Assembly (NCBI GenBank): GCA_902622825.1
Contig: CACNRH010000003.1
Span: 1 to 64,000, forward strand
Direction: 5' to 3'
Source of the DNA: an uncultured Pelagibacteraceae bacterium
GTDB taxonomy: Bacteria; Pseudomonadota; Alphaproteobacteria; Pelagibacterales; Pelagibacteraceae
Length of the DNA: 64,000 nucleotides
The notes under the pieces are model-generated. The model was not told where the DNA came from. It did no database searches and saw only the letters and a list, made by a program, of their open reading frames with translations. Shown in pieces: positions 23,864 to 38,340 of this stretch; the stretch's first letter is position 1, and every line of letters begins with the position of its first letter. The position numbers were made by a program, and so were the translations under genes.

Positions 23864-23889
23864 GGGGCACCTGGCAACAGAACGCCCCT
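23864..23889 (+). repeat. 26-bp direct repeat, copy 2
   Basis: Exact copy of the ssrA 3' end, 1157 bp downstream, with unrelated flanks. Confidence 0.95.
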
Positions 23890-23891
23890 GA

Positions 23892-24251
23892 TTATTTCTT
23901 TAAATTTTTGTAAATTAATCCGTATATTAAAATATTAATTACTATCAATGATATACCTAGATATATTTGAATTTCGGCATTTAGGCCTTTAGGATAAATT
24001 ATTTGAAAAAGATAGTTGTTGATAAAATCATTAGAATAAGTTGTCAACTCACCTTTATACAAAAACCAATTTTCTAAATAAGTTAATGGGCAAGTAGAAT
24101 TAGTTAGTTCAATATAAATTCCCCATAATAATGCTGGGAGATGAATATAGATAATTTTTGAAAAAATAAAAAAGAAAAGTCCGCCAAAGATAACAAATAA
24201 GATAAAAATTAAATGCGCAATTAAAGTAAGATTTGCAAAAAACTCGTACAT
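23892..24251 (-). CDS. DUF2784-like membrane protein
   Basis: 119 aa; ELTNSTCPLTYLENWF motif, several TM segments. Confidence 0.75.
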   Translation of the reverse strand: MYEFFANLTLIAHLIFILFVIFGGLFFFIFSKIIYIHLPALLWGIYIELTNSTCPLTYLENWFLYKGELTTYSNDFINNYLFQIIYPKGLNAEIQIYLGISLIVINILIYGLIYKNLKK

Positions 24252-24291
24252 TTAAACAACAAACCTGAACCCATGATCGCTATTAGTCTTT

Positions 24292-24927
24292 TCATTTTTT
24301 TTCATCTTCCGATGGCTGTTCTTCTTGAGGTTCAGAATTAACTTCCTCTTTGGTTGGCTGTTCTTCTTGAGATTCGGATTTAACTTCCTCTTCGGTTGGC
24401 TGTTCTTCTTGAGGTTCAACTACGACTTCTTTTCTAAAATCTCTTCTTGGAATATCAGGTGCTCTGGTTGCGCTTCTTGATGATGAATTATCTCGTTGTC
24501 TAAAATAAAAATATGCACCTGATGAAATAATTAATATTGAGCCAAATAAATATAAAGCTAATCTCAAGTAGTTTGTTCCCGAGTCTTTTGAACTCTCTAT
24601 TTCTTTACTTTCCTCTTGTGCTTCTGCCGCTGCTTTAGCTTCTGCTTCCGCTGCCGCTTTAGCTTCTGCTTCCGCTGCCGCTTTAGCTTCTGCTTCCGCT
24701 GCTGCTTTAGCTTTAGCTTTAGCTTCTGCTGCCGCTTTAGCTTCTGCTTCCGCTGCTGCTTTAGCTTTAGCTTCCGCTTGAGCTAGTTCTTCAAGATTAA
24801 CTTTTTTTTCTATAGTCTCTTTGACTATTATCTCGTTTTTTTTATTTTCTCCGCTATCTTTAGTTTGAGTATTAAAAACTCCTGTTGCTAAAACAACTGA
24901 AACTATAACAACAATTAAAAAATTCAT
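24292..24927 (-). CDS. Membrane protein with Ala/Glu/Lys repeat helix and acidic repeat tail
   Basis: N-terminal hydrophobic segment, repeated AEAEAKAA, TM LRLALYLFGSILIISSGAYFYF, then three ~14-aa EPQEEQPTEEEVKS repeats. Confidence 0.7.
   Translation of the reverse strand: MNFLIVVIVSVVLATGVFNTQTKDSGENKKNEIIVKETIEKKVNLEELAQAEAKAKAAAEAEAKAAAEAKAKAKAAAEAEAKAAAEAEAKAAAEAEAKAAAEAQEESKEIESSKDSGTNYLRLALYLFGSILIISSGAYFYFRQRDNSSSRSATRAPDIPRRDFRKEVVVEPQEEQPTEEEVKSESQEEQPTKEEVNSEPQEEQPSEDEKK
24619..24786. repeat. Imperfect tandem repeat, ~24-bp unit, inside the Ala/Glu/Lys-rich ORF
   Basis: Repeated gctttagcttctgcttccgctgcc on the + strand. Confidence 0.85.
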
Positions 24928-25030
24928 AACACTTCATTATACCACAGTGTCACTCGTGATTAACTCATTTTGGACTCATATAGGACTAAATGAAGGACGA
25001 GAATAGGCTTACACCAGGCCACAAAAATCA

Positions 25031-25111
25031 TCAAAAAATATATTTATCTCCTAAATAAAAAACTAAACCCAAGGCGATACCAGATAAAATCCAAAAAAAC
25101 GAATCTTTCAT
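25031..25111 (-). CDS. Putative 26-aa single-TM protein [26 protein letters not shown]
   Basis: ATG overlaps the TGA of the upstream pyrophosphohydrolase gene (ATGA); hydrophobic core. Confidence 0.4.
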   Translation of the reverse strand: MKDSFFWILSGIALGLVFYLGDKYIF

Positions 25112-25482
25112 CAAGCTACGAATTTTGTTAAATCTGGTTTAAAATAATTAGGACCCTTCATAACCTTCCCTTTTTCATTATAAATTGGTTTTCCATTTTG
25201 GTCTAATTTACTCATATTAGAATTTTGAACCTCTTGAAAACATTTATCTAGATTGATGCCAAAAGCATGTCCAGCTCCATAAGTTACATAAAGTATATCT
25301 GTTAAAGCATCAGCAACTTCCTTTATGTCTTTCTTGTCTATTGCTTCTTTAAATTCCCGAAGCTCTTCTTCAATTAATTCGTAACGTAATTTAGTTATTT
25401 TTTCGTTGGGAAACTCTGCTTTTTCTTTAATTTGTTGACCAAAGGTCTGCATAAACTTTTTTACACTTTCAAAATTACTCAT
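25111..25482 (-). CDS. MazG/phosphoribosyl-ATP-pyrophosphohydrolase-like protein
   Basis: [35 protein letters not shown] matches the EExxE...D MazG-fold metal motif. Confidence 0.8.
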   Translation of the reverse strand: MSNFESVKKFMQTFGQQIKEKAEFPNEKITKLRYELIEEELREFKEAIDKKDIKEVADALTDILYVTYGAGHAFGINLDKCFQEVQNSNMSKLDQNGKPIYNEKGKVMKGPNYFKPDLTKFVA

Positions 25483-25540
25483 ATTGTCCTTTATGTTTTA
25501 TAATTTGTTTATAAAGGTGTATTATAACAGAGAATCAATT

Positions 25541-26929
25541 ATGAAACATAGAATTGAGTTTGATAGCATAGGAAAAATTAAAGTTCCTGGTGATAAGTAT
25601 TGGGGTGCCAGCACTGAAAGGTCCAACAAATATTTTAATATTGGTGATTTTAAGGTTAGACCAATAGTTATTCACTCTATTGCTATAATTAAAAAAGCTG
25701 CAGCAATTGTAAATTCAAGAAATAAAGATTTAGAAAAAAGATTAGCAAAATTTATTATTAAATCAGCTGATGAAGTTATCAGAGGTAAACATGATGCACA
25801 TTTTCCACTAAAAGTATGGCAGACCGGATCCGGGACACAAACAAATATGAATGTAAATGAAGTAATTGCCAATAGAGCAATAGAAATGATGAAGGGTAAA
25901 CTTGGTTCAAAAAAACCTGTCCATCCTAATGACCATGTTAATAAATCTCAGTCAACAAATGACGTTTTTCCCACTGCTATGCATATATCCATAGCCTTAA
26001 AGGCCAGGGAAAAACTAATACCCTCATTAAAACTTTTGGAAAAAGAATTGGGTAAAAAAGTTAAAAAATTCAAATCAATAGTAAAAGTTGGCAGAACTCA
26101 CCTACAAGATGCAACTCCGATAACTTTAGGTCAAGAATTTTCAGGTTACCATTCGCAATTAAAAAAGTGTATTGAGAGAATTGAGAGAGCTTTACAAGAA
26201 ATATATTTTTTAGCTCAAGGTGGAACCGCTGTTGGCACAGGTTTAAATACAAGAAAAAATTTTGATAGGAAAATTGTAAAAGAAATTTCTAGAATTACAA
26301 GGTTACCTTTTAAAGTTGCACCTAATAAATTTGCAGCCTTAGCTGCTCATGACTCAATAGTCAATTTTTCAGGCACAATGAACACGACAGCGGTTTGTTT
26401 GATGAAGATTGCGAATGATATAAGATTTCTTGGTTCAGGACCTAGAGCGGGTTACGGGGAACTAATTTTGCCTTCTAATGAACCTGGTTCATCCATAATG
26501 CCTGGTAAAGTAAACCCAACTCAGTCTGAAGCGGTAACTATGGTCTGCGTAAAAGTGATTGGAAATCATAATGGTATCACCATGGCGGGATCCCATGGTC
26601 ATTTTGAATTAAATGTTTTTAAACCTCTCATCATTCATAATATTTTACAATCTATAGAAATAATGGCGGACTCTGCTAGAACATTTGCCTTGTATTGTGT
26701 GAAAGGGATAAAGGCTGATAAAAAAAGAATTAAAAGTCTTCTAGATAATTCTTTGATGAATGTTACAGCCTTAGCACCAATGATAGGTTATGATAAAGCG
26801 GCCAAAATTGCAAAACTTGCTCACCAAAATGGAACATCGCTGAAAGAGGAGATACTCAGAGAAAAAATTCTTAGTGAAAAGGATTATGATAAAATAATGA
26901 AACCAATTTCAATGACAAGGCCAAAGTAA
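25541..26929 (+). CDS. fumC: Class II fumarate hydratase
   Basis: [31 protein letters not shown]. Start at 25541 ([11 protein letters not shown]) preferred over 25484. Confidence 0.95.
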   Translation: MKHRIEFDSIGKIKVPGDKYWGASTERSNKYFNIGDFKVRPIVIHSIAIIKKAAAIVNSRNKDLEKRLAKFIIKSADEVIRGKHDAHFPLKVWQTGSGTQTNMNVNEVIANRAIEMMKGKLGSKKPVHPNDHVNKSQSTNDVFPTAMHISIALKAREKLIPSLKLLEKELGKKVKKFKSIVKVGRTHLQDATPITLGQEFSGYHSQLKKCIERIERALQEIYFLAQGGTAVGTGLNTRKNFDRKIVKEISRITRLPFKVAPNKFAALAAHDSIVNFSGTMNTTAVCLMKIANDIRFLGSGPRAGYGELILPSNEPGSSIMPGKVNPTQSEAVTMVCVKVIGNHNGITMAGSHGHFELNVFKPLIIHNILQSIEIMADSARTFALYCVKGIKADKKRIKSLLDNSLMNVTALAPMIGYDKAAKIAKLAHQNGTSLKEEILREKILSEKDYDKIMKPISMTRPK

Positions 26930-27025
26930 TCCCAAACTAGTATTGTTAAAATCTTTAATTTTCCTGTGATTATATTTCATTTTTTTTAATTTTTTTAATA
27001 GTGTATAAATGTAATTTTTAACTTT

Positions 27026-29061
27026 ATGAGTAAAATAGAAGAACTAGTAGATAATTTAAATAAAAGTCAAAAAGAGGCAGTATTAGATACTGACGGTCCA
27101 AGTTTGATTGTTGCAGGTGCTGGGTCTGGTAAAACTAGAGTGCTCACAACGAGATTGGCGTACATAATTAGTAAAAAAAAAGCGTGGTCAAATCAAATTC
27201 TTTGTGTGACTTTTACAAATAAAGCTGCGAGAGAAATGCAGAATAGAGTAATTCATTATTTAAAAGGGGAGTCAAGTGCAGTACCGTGGTTAGGCACATT
27301 TCACTCAATAAGTGTTAAAATTTTGAGAAGACACGCTGAAGCTTTAGGGTACAAAAGTAATTTTACAATTTTAGATACTGATGATCAAAAGAAATTAGTA
27401 AGAAAAATTTTAGACTCAGAAAATATAGATCAAAAAAAAATATCTCCACAATTTATATTAGCTTATATCGATAGGTGGAAAAATAAAGGCTTATTACCAC
27501 AAGATGTGAAAGTGAAAAATTCTAATGTTTTGGAAAAAACAATCCATAAAGTTTATGGCACTTATCAAAACAAGATAAAAGACTTAAATGCTTTTGATTT
27601 TGGAGATTTAATTTTATTTTGTGTCAAATTATTCGAAAAGGACGAGTCAATCAAACGTATATATAATAGTAATTTCAAATATATACTTGTCGATGAGTAT
27701 CAAGATACAAATTTTATTCAAAATAAATGGTTAAATCTTTTAGTTAATGAGAATAAAAATATTTGTTGTGTAGGGGATGATGATCAATCCATATATAGCT
27801 GGCGAGGCGCTGAAATTAAGAATTTTTTAACTTTTGATAAAATTTACGATAACTGCAAAGTTTATAAGCTGGAGCAAAACTACAGATCTACAAAAAATAT
27901 TTTGGATACAGCTTCTTCTCTTATCTCAAATAATGAGAAAAGAGTTGGTAAAAAACTTTGGTCTAATGGTGAGGAGGGAGAATTAGTAAGATTAAATTGT
28001 TATGCATCTGGAAAAGAGGAAGCTGAGGGTGTATCTGAGGTGTTAGACAAAAAAATAAGAAAAAAATACTCACTTAATAACGTTTCTATTCTATTTAGAG
28101 CAATATATCAGACCAGAGAGTTTGAAGAGCGTTTTTTAAAAATAGGCATTAATTACAGAGTCTTAGGTGGAATTAAATTTTACGAAAGAGCAGAAATAAA
28201 AGATGCGGTAGCTTATTTAAGAATCATAAACCAAAAGTACGACGATTTGGCTTTAGAACGAACTTTATCTGCGCCGAAAAAGGGGATTGGTGAAAGTACA
28301 CTGAGACAAATTTCTGAATATGCTAGTAAAAATAAAGTATGTATGGAAGATTCAATTTTAAAACTAATAGAGCTAGATAAATTTAAGCCGAAAGTAAAAA
28401 ATACTATAAAACAATTTATAAAATTAATTGAAAAGTGGAGAAACGATTTAAAAAAAATAAAGCATTTCGATTTACTTAAATTGATATTGGATGAATCGGG
28501 TTATTCTTCCACATTAAAGAATAAAAAAGACTTAGAAAATGAGAATAGACTTGAGAACCTTAAAGAACTCTTAAGAGCTATGAGAGACTACGATAATTTG
28601 AATAGTTTTTTAGAGCATGTTGCATTGGCGACTTCTATTGATCAAGATTGGGAGGGAGAAAAAGTTAATTTAATGACTATGCACGCTGCAAAAGGTTTAG
28701 AATTTGATGTAGTTTTTCTTCCTGGGTGGGAAGAAGGTTTGTTTCCACATCAAAAATCTTTGGAGGAAAAAGGAGACTTTGCTTTAGAGGAGGAAAGAAG
28801 ATTAGCATACGTTGGTATAACAAGAGCAAAAAAGGAAGCCTATATCTCTTTTGCCATGAGAAGATCTTATCATGGAGATTGGATGGACTCTTTACCCTCA
28901 AGATTTGTTAATGAATTACCAGATAGTAGCATCGAAAAAAATGAAAATAATAATGAGCTTGAGGACGAGGATTTTGATTTTAATCAAGATTTGACTGTAG
29001 AATATGACCAAGAGTACAGAAGTCCAGGGTGGGAAAGATTTAAAAATAAAAAACTTCTGAA

Positions 29062-29083
<22 letters not shown>
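27026..29083 (+). CDS. UvrD/PcrA-type superfamily I DNA helicase
   Basis: GAGSGKTRVL Walker A; VDEYQDTN; GDDDQSIYSWRGA; VNLMTMHAAKGLEF. Confidence 0.94.
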
Positions 29084-33629
<4,546 letters not shown>

Positions 33630-33676
33630 TAGACTTATTCATATCAAATAAAACTAAATAGGTAAATTTAAGGATT

Positions 33677-34603
33677 TTATGCAGTTGCAGATAAATTGAT
33701 CTTGGATTTTTTTAAGTCTTTTGTTATTAGCTCTATATTTTCGAGATCAATTAGGACGAAATTTGAACTTTCTTCAAAAATTTTTTTTAGTAAGCCTATA
33801 GTCATTTTGTGTCCACCCTCTTTGCAAGATACATTACCTAAAACTCTTGAGCCTGAAAGCATCATATCACCACATAGATCTAATATTTTATGATTTACAA
33901 ATTCGTTTTTATTTCTCAAGCCACTTGGATTTAAAACCTTGTCATTATCCACGACTATTGCATTATCTAAAGATCCGCCTTTAGCAAGTCCCGCTTTTTT
34001 AATTTGTTCAATATCTTTATAAAGACAAAAAGTTCGAGATGAGTATATGTCTTTTAATTGATCTTTATAAAAATCAACTTTATTTTTTTGATTACCTATA
34101 ATTTGATTTTCATAGCTTAATTCAAAATCTATGCTTAGACCAAAATTGTTTGGCTTTATCTCTATAGACTTAGTGCCATCTTTTAAATTTACTTCTTTGC
34201 AGATTTTCACAAATTTTCTTTTTTTTAATTGTTCCTCTGTTCCAGCGGTTTTTATTATTTCTATAAAATCTGATGATGAGCCATCCATAATTGGAACCTC
34301 ATTATTATCTATCTCGACTATCAAGTTGTCTATACCAGTTATGTATATAGCTGCCATCAAATGCTCAATCGTACTGACAGAAACACCGCTTGAATTTGAA
34401 ATTGTTGTGCATAGTTGCGCTGATGAAACATTTTTATATTCGGCTTTAATAAATTGATTTTTCTTTACATCAGTTCTTTTGAAGATTATCCCAGTGTTTT
34501 CTTCAGCAGGAATTAAAGTTACTTTTGCCATATTGCCATAATGCAAACCGACTCCCTTAAAGGAGATATTTTTTTTTATTGTATGTTGCAGATAATTATT
34601 CAT
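33677..34603 (-). CDS. lpxC: UDP-3-O-acyl-N-acetylglucosamine deacetylase
   Basis: GVGLHYG, STIEHLMAAI, HKILDLCGDM. Internal start MNNYLQHTIKK preferred over the ORF start at 34666. Confidence 0.94.
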   Translation of the reverse strand: MNNYLQHTIKKNISFKGVGLHYGNMAKVTLIPAEENTGIIFKRTDVKKNQFIKAEYKNVSSAQLCTTISNSSGVSVSTIEHLMAAIYITGIDNLIVEIDNNEVPIMDGSSSDFIEIIKTAGTEEQLKKRKFVKICKEVNLKDGTKSIEIKPNNFGLSIDFELSYENQIIGNQKNKVDFYKDQLKDIYSSRTFCLYKDIEQIKKAGLAKGGSLDNAIVVDNDKVLNPSGLRNKNEFVNHKILDLCGDMMLSGSRVLGNVSCKEGGHKMTIGLLKKIFEESSNFVLIDLENIELITKDLKKSKINLSATA

Positions 34604-34668
34604 CGAGGTAGTTATAGATTGAGATTTGGTAGAACTTAAAACAAGAAATGTTTCAAAAAATAACAAGA

Positions 34669-35859
34669 CTACTTAAATATCATTCTAAAGAACTTAGATA
34701 AAAGTGACCTTTTTTCAACTTTGATTGGTAAAGCTTCTGATTTCCACCCATTTATAACTAGACTCATAGCTGTTATATAATTATCTTCTTGTTCATCTTG
34801 GGTTTCTACGAAGGTCTCGATATTCTGGTCTAAATAAATTTTAAAATTTTTTGAAAAGTTCTTGTAAATATACGCGTCTTCAAAAGACAACTTTATAAAA
34901 ACATTTTTGTTGGCAAAACTAAGATTAATATTTTTTTTTAGCAATATATCGCAAATTTCAGATATTCTTGCATTGATAATGTCTTCAACATGTTGCAAGC
35001 TAATTTGTCTATTCTTTAAATTATTGTTATCAAAATATTTTTCTTCAATATTTGAACCTTTTTTTTTCGCGTCATTAAAGTCCGTATCTTTAATTAAATT
35101 TTGAGAATTAATTAGGCTTAGTTTACAAACTTTTGCAACGTCTTTATATATTATATCAGATCCAAAATTGAATGACTCAGAATATTTAAATGCGGCATTT
35201 TCAAAAAACGATAATTGGACATCTTTATTATTTATTTGAATATCAACTATCTTTTTTTTTCCCAAAAATGTATTTATTGAATTTATTCCTCTTATAAAGT
35301 TTTTTAAAATAATTCTTTCAACATCTAAATTACATGAGTTACACAATGCATTTATTCTTCTTTTTTCATCACTATCAATTAAAAAAAAGGATAAGGAGTG
35401 CCCATAAAAATCAGCTGTTGAATTTATAGGAATAGATTCTACTTCTTTAAAATCTAAAATAAAATTAGTATTGAAAATATGAATGATGTCTTTATTTTTT
35501 TCGTTATTGAGTACGTCTGTTTTAAGTTTATTTATCAAAAAGGTTACATCATCATTATTTATTTTGGATCCGAGCATATTTTTTGAGCTTGATACATTAA
35601 TATTATTAGAATTGTAGTAATTCAGTATGACTATTATTTTGTGAAAAATTTTGCTACTTTTTTTTTCTAGTTCATTTAGTGTTTTTTTTAATCTTTTTTT
35701 TATTTCATCATTTATAATTAACTTACCATTTTCCACACATGTTAATTCTATAATTTCTTTTTGAATGATTGATAAGATTTTATCTTTTTCTAAAATGACT
35801 AAAAATATTAAAGACCTATCATTAATTTCTAAAAATAATTTAACATTTTTCTCTGGCAT
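34669..35859 (-). CDS. ftsA: Highly diverged FtsA-like protein lacking canonical ATP-binding motifs
   Basis: Position between ftsQ and lpxC. IVDIQINNKDVQLSFFENAAFKYSESFNFGSDIIYKDVAKVCKLSLINSQNLIKD aligns with the FtsA DIGGGTTD...GGDxIT.DIA...AExLK region. C-terminal amphipathic RSLLSKFFRMIFK. Confidence 0.72.
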   Translation of the reverse strand: MPEKNVKLFLEINDRSLIFLVILEKDKILSIIQKEIIELTCVENGKLIINDEIKKRLKKTLNELEKKSSKIFHKIIVILNYYNSNNINVSSSKNMLGSKINNDDVTFLINKLKTDVLNNEKNKDIIHIFNTNFILDFKEVESIPINSTADFYGHSLSFFLIDSDEKRRINALCNSCNLDVERIILKNFIRGINSINTFLGKKKIVDIQINNKDVQLSFFENAAFKYSESFNFGSDIIYKDVAKVCKLSLINSQNLIKDTDFNDAKKKGSNIEEKYFDNNNLKNRQISLQHVEDIINARISEICDILLKKNINLSFANKNVFIKLSFEDAYIYKNFSKNFKIYLDQNIETFVETQDEQEDNYITAMSLVINGWKSEALPIKVEKRSLLSKFFRMIFK

Positions 35860-35861
35860 AA

Positions 35862-36515
35862 TTATTTTAAGATTAATTGATCTTTAATGCGGTAATCAAA
35901 CACTGAGTGATTTTTAATTAAATTGTTATCTAAATTGAGATAGTTTGTAATACTATTCTTATAATCCAATTTGGGTAACTTAATCAATTTTTTATTTTTT
36001 GTTAGAATATCCCATCTGCCTACCTCAAAATAATAATATGCTTTTATATTATTCAAATTGAAATTGAGAAGTCCTAAATCTTCATAAAATTCTACAAATT
36101 TTTTGTAATCACCAAAAACATTTGGTAATTTATTATTTACAATATCTTTATTGAATTTCAGTAATTTGTTATCTCTGGAGAGAAAAAATTTATCCTTATT
36201 TTTATTTACAATAGCAATAATTTCTCTTTCTTTTATTTTAATTACGATTTTGTCTGGGTAAACTTTTTTTAGCGATGCGTTTTCAATAAACTCGTAATCA
36301 TTTATCAAAGAATTAACTTTTTCTATATTGAGAGCCATTAAATTAGTTTCGTATAATATGGATAATTCTTTTGTAATTTCTTTTTTTGAGATATTTTTAC
36401 CTGTGGATACCTCTATCTTTTTTATTGGAAAAAATTCAATTTCAACTTTTGGATTATATGTAGGTAATAAAAAAAAAGATATAATAATTAAATATTTTAA
36501 GTTTTTATTTATCAT
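35862..36515 (-). CDS. ftsQ: Cell division protein FtsQ
   Basis: TM plus POTRA-like IEKVNSLINDYEFIENASLKKVYPDKIVIKIKEREIIAIV; dcw position. Confidence 0.85.
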   Translation of the reverse strand: MINKNLKYLIIISFFLLPTYNPKVEIEFFPIKKIEVSTGKNISKKEITKELSILYETNLMALNIEKVNSLINDYEFIENASLKKVYPDKIVIKIKEREIIAIVNKNKDKFFLSRDNKLLKFNKDIVNNKLPNVFGDYKKFVEFYEDLGLLNFNLNNIKAYYYFEVGRWDILTKNKKLIKLPKLDYKNSITNYLNLDNNLIKNHSVFDYRIKDQLILK

Positions 36516-37444
36516 TTATGTAAACTGGCATCTGATAAAATTTTATTTATAAGACTTTCAAAACTAATATTGTAATATTTTGCGATTTCAGGCACTAGAG
36601 ATAAACTTGTCATCCCGGGTTGAGTGTTAATTTCCAACAAATAAAATTTATTTTTATAAAATTTAAAATCTGATCTTGTCACGCCTCTGCATCCCATTAT
36701 TTTGTGAACCCTTTCAGCTATTTTCATTACTTTTTTATAATTTTTCTTGCTGAGATTTGCAGGCATAATATGTGTTGTTTTTGCTGACTTAGAATATTTA
36801 GCTTTATAATCATAAAATTTTCTTTTTGGCTTAAGTTCTATTGAGCCAATGGCCTTTTTGTTTATTACAGCTACTTGAATTTCTTGTCCCCCTATAAACT
36901 CTTCACACAGAATTTCTTTATAATTTTTGCTTAAACTTTTTAATGAAGATGATATTTTAGAATAATTAGAGCAAATATTTACATCAATACTTGATCCTTC
37001 TCTGATAGGTTTTAAAACAATTGGAAGTTTAAATTTTTTTTTTTTGATTATTGATTTTATCGAATTAATATCATTATCAATCAAATTTAAATGTAAAAAT
37101 CTTGGTGTTAATATTCCGTTAGAAATAAATATATTTTTTGAAATAACTTTATCCATTGAATTCATTGATGAAATTACACCTGAATGAGTATACGGTATTC
37201 TTAAATATTCAAAATTACTTTGAGCAATTCCATCCTCGCCGTATTTACCATGAAGTGCGTTGAAAATTATGTCGGTCTGATTTTTATTTATTTGATTTAA
37301 AGGTTTGTTTTTTGGATCCAAAGTTTTGACAAGATATCCCAGGTTTTTAATTGCCTTAATACAAGCTTTACCTGACTTAAGGCTTACCTCTCTCTCTCTT
37401 GATAACCCCCCTAACACCACTAAGACTTTTTTTCTTTTTTTCAT
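36512..37444 (-). CDS. ddl: D-alanine--D-alanine ligase
   Basis: VLGGLSREREVSLKSGKA; LKPIREGSSIDV; EINTQPGMTSLSL. Confidence 0.95.
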   Translation of the reverse strand: MKKRKKVLVVLGGLSREREVSLKSGKACIKAIKNLGYLVKTLDPKNKPLNQINKNQTDIIFNALHGKYGEDGIAQSNFEYLRIPYTHSGVISSMNSMDKVISKNIFISNGILTPRFLHLNLIDNDINSIKSIIKKKKFKLPIVLKPIREGSSIDVNICSNYSKISSSLKSLSKNYKEILCEEFIGGQEIQVAVINKKAIGSIELKPKRKFYDYKAKYSKSAKTTHIMPANLSKKNYKKVMKIAERVHKIMGCRGVTRSDFKFYKNKFYLLEINTQPGMTSLSLVPEIAKYYNISFESLINKILSDASLHK

Positions 37445-38340
37445 TTATCGCCAATTATTTTAATTTCTAAACTAAGAGTTACTCCACTTTTTTCCAAAAC
37501 GTTTTTTTTAACTTTATTAATAAGTCCTTCAATGTCAGATGCTTTTGCTTTACCGTTATTAACAAAAAAATTAGAGTGTTGTTCAGAAATTTGTGCGTCA
37601 CCTACTACGAACTTGTCTGACCCAGTTTTTCTTATTAATTGCCAAGCTTTTTCACCTTTTGGATTTTTAAAAGTACTACCACACGTTTTAACCCTGGAAG
37701 GTTGATCTTTCTTTTTTTTCTGAATAAAATTATTTTGAAGATTTTCAATTTTACTATTTAGTTCTTTTCTTCCTTTAAATTTAGCCGACAAAATAATTAC
37801 ATTTTTTGGTAAATTAGTTCCTCTGTAATAAAATTCTATATCCGCTTTTGAAATTTCTTTTATATCTCCATTAAAGTCCATTATTTTTAATGACTCAAGA
37901 ATTTGTGATATTTCTTGGCCATAACATCCGCTATTCATAATAATCGCACCTCCAATAGAACCCGGTATACATGATAAAAACTCAAAGCCTGTTATAGAAT
38001 TTTCTTTTGTAAAATTTGATACTTTTTTATCCAAAGTTGCGGCACCTACCTCTATCTCAGTTTCTCCATTTTTCTTAATATAAGAAAAGTTGGATCCCAG
38101 TTTGATGGCTAAACCCTTTAAACCTTTGTCACGAAAAAGAGTGTTGGAACCAGCTCCAATTACGAAAATCTTTTTGTTGAGTTCTTTTACCTCTTTAAGA
38201 AATTCTTTAATTTGTATTTCATCTGATGGCTTAAAGAAAATCTTGGCAGGCCCACCTAAATTGAACCAACTATATTTAGAGAGATTTTCATTAAAGATTA
38301 TATTTTTTTCAAACTTTTTAATTAATTTTTCTTCTATCAT
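37441..38340 (-). CDS. murB: UDP-N-acetylenolpyruvoylglucosamine reductase
   Basis: SWFNLGGPAKIFFKP; GAGSNTLFRD; IPGSIGGAIIMNSGCYG. Confidence 0.95.
   Translation of the reverse strand: MIEEKLIKKFEKNIIFNENLSKYSWFNLGGPAKIFFKPSDEIQIKEFLKEVKELNKKIFVIGAGSNTLFRDKGLKGLAIKLGSNFSYIKKNGETEIEVGAATLDKKVSNFTKENSITGFEFLSCIPGSIGGAIIMNSGCYGQEISQILESLKIMDFNGDIKEISKADIEFYYRGTNLPKNVIILSAKFKGRKELNSKIENLQNNFIQKKKKDQPSRVKTCGSTFKNPKGEKAWQLIRKTGSDKFVVGDAQISEQHSNFFVNNGKAKASDIEGLINKVKKNVLEKSGVTLSLEIKIIGDK

Noticed and set aside
24302-24786. Regular repeats considered as a CRISPR array
   Set aside because: The units are in frame, contiguous and coding, with no unique spacers and no cas genes nearby.
34603-34666. N-terminal extension of lpxC
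   Set aside because: The extension has no homology-like content; the LpxC core starts at MNNYLQHTIKK.
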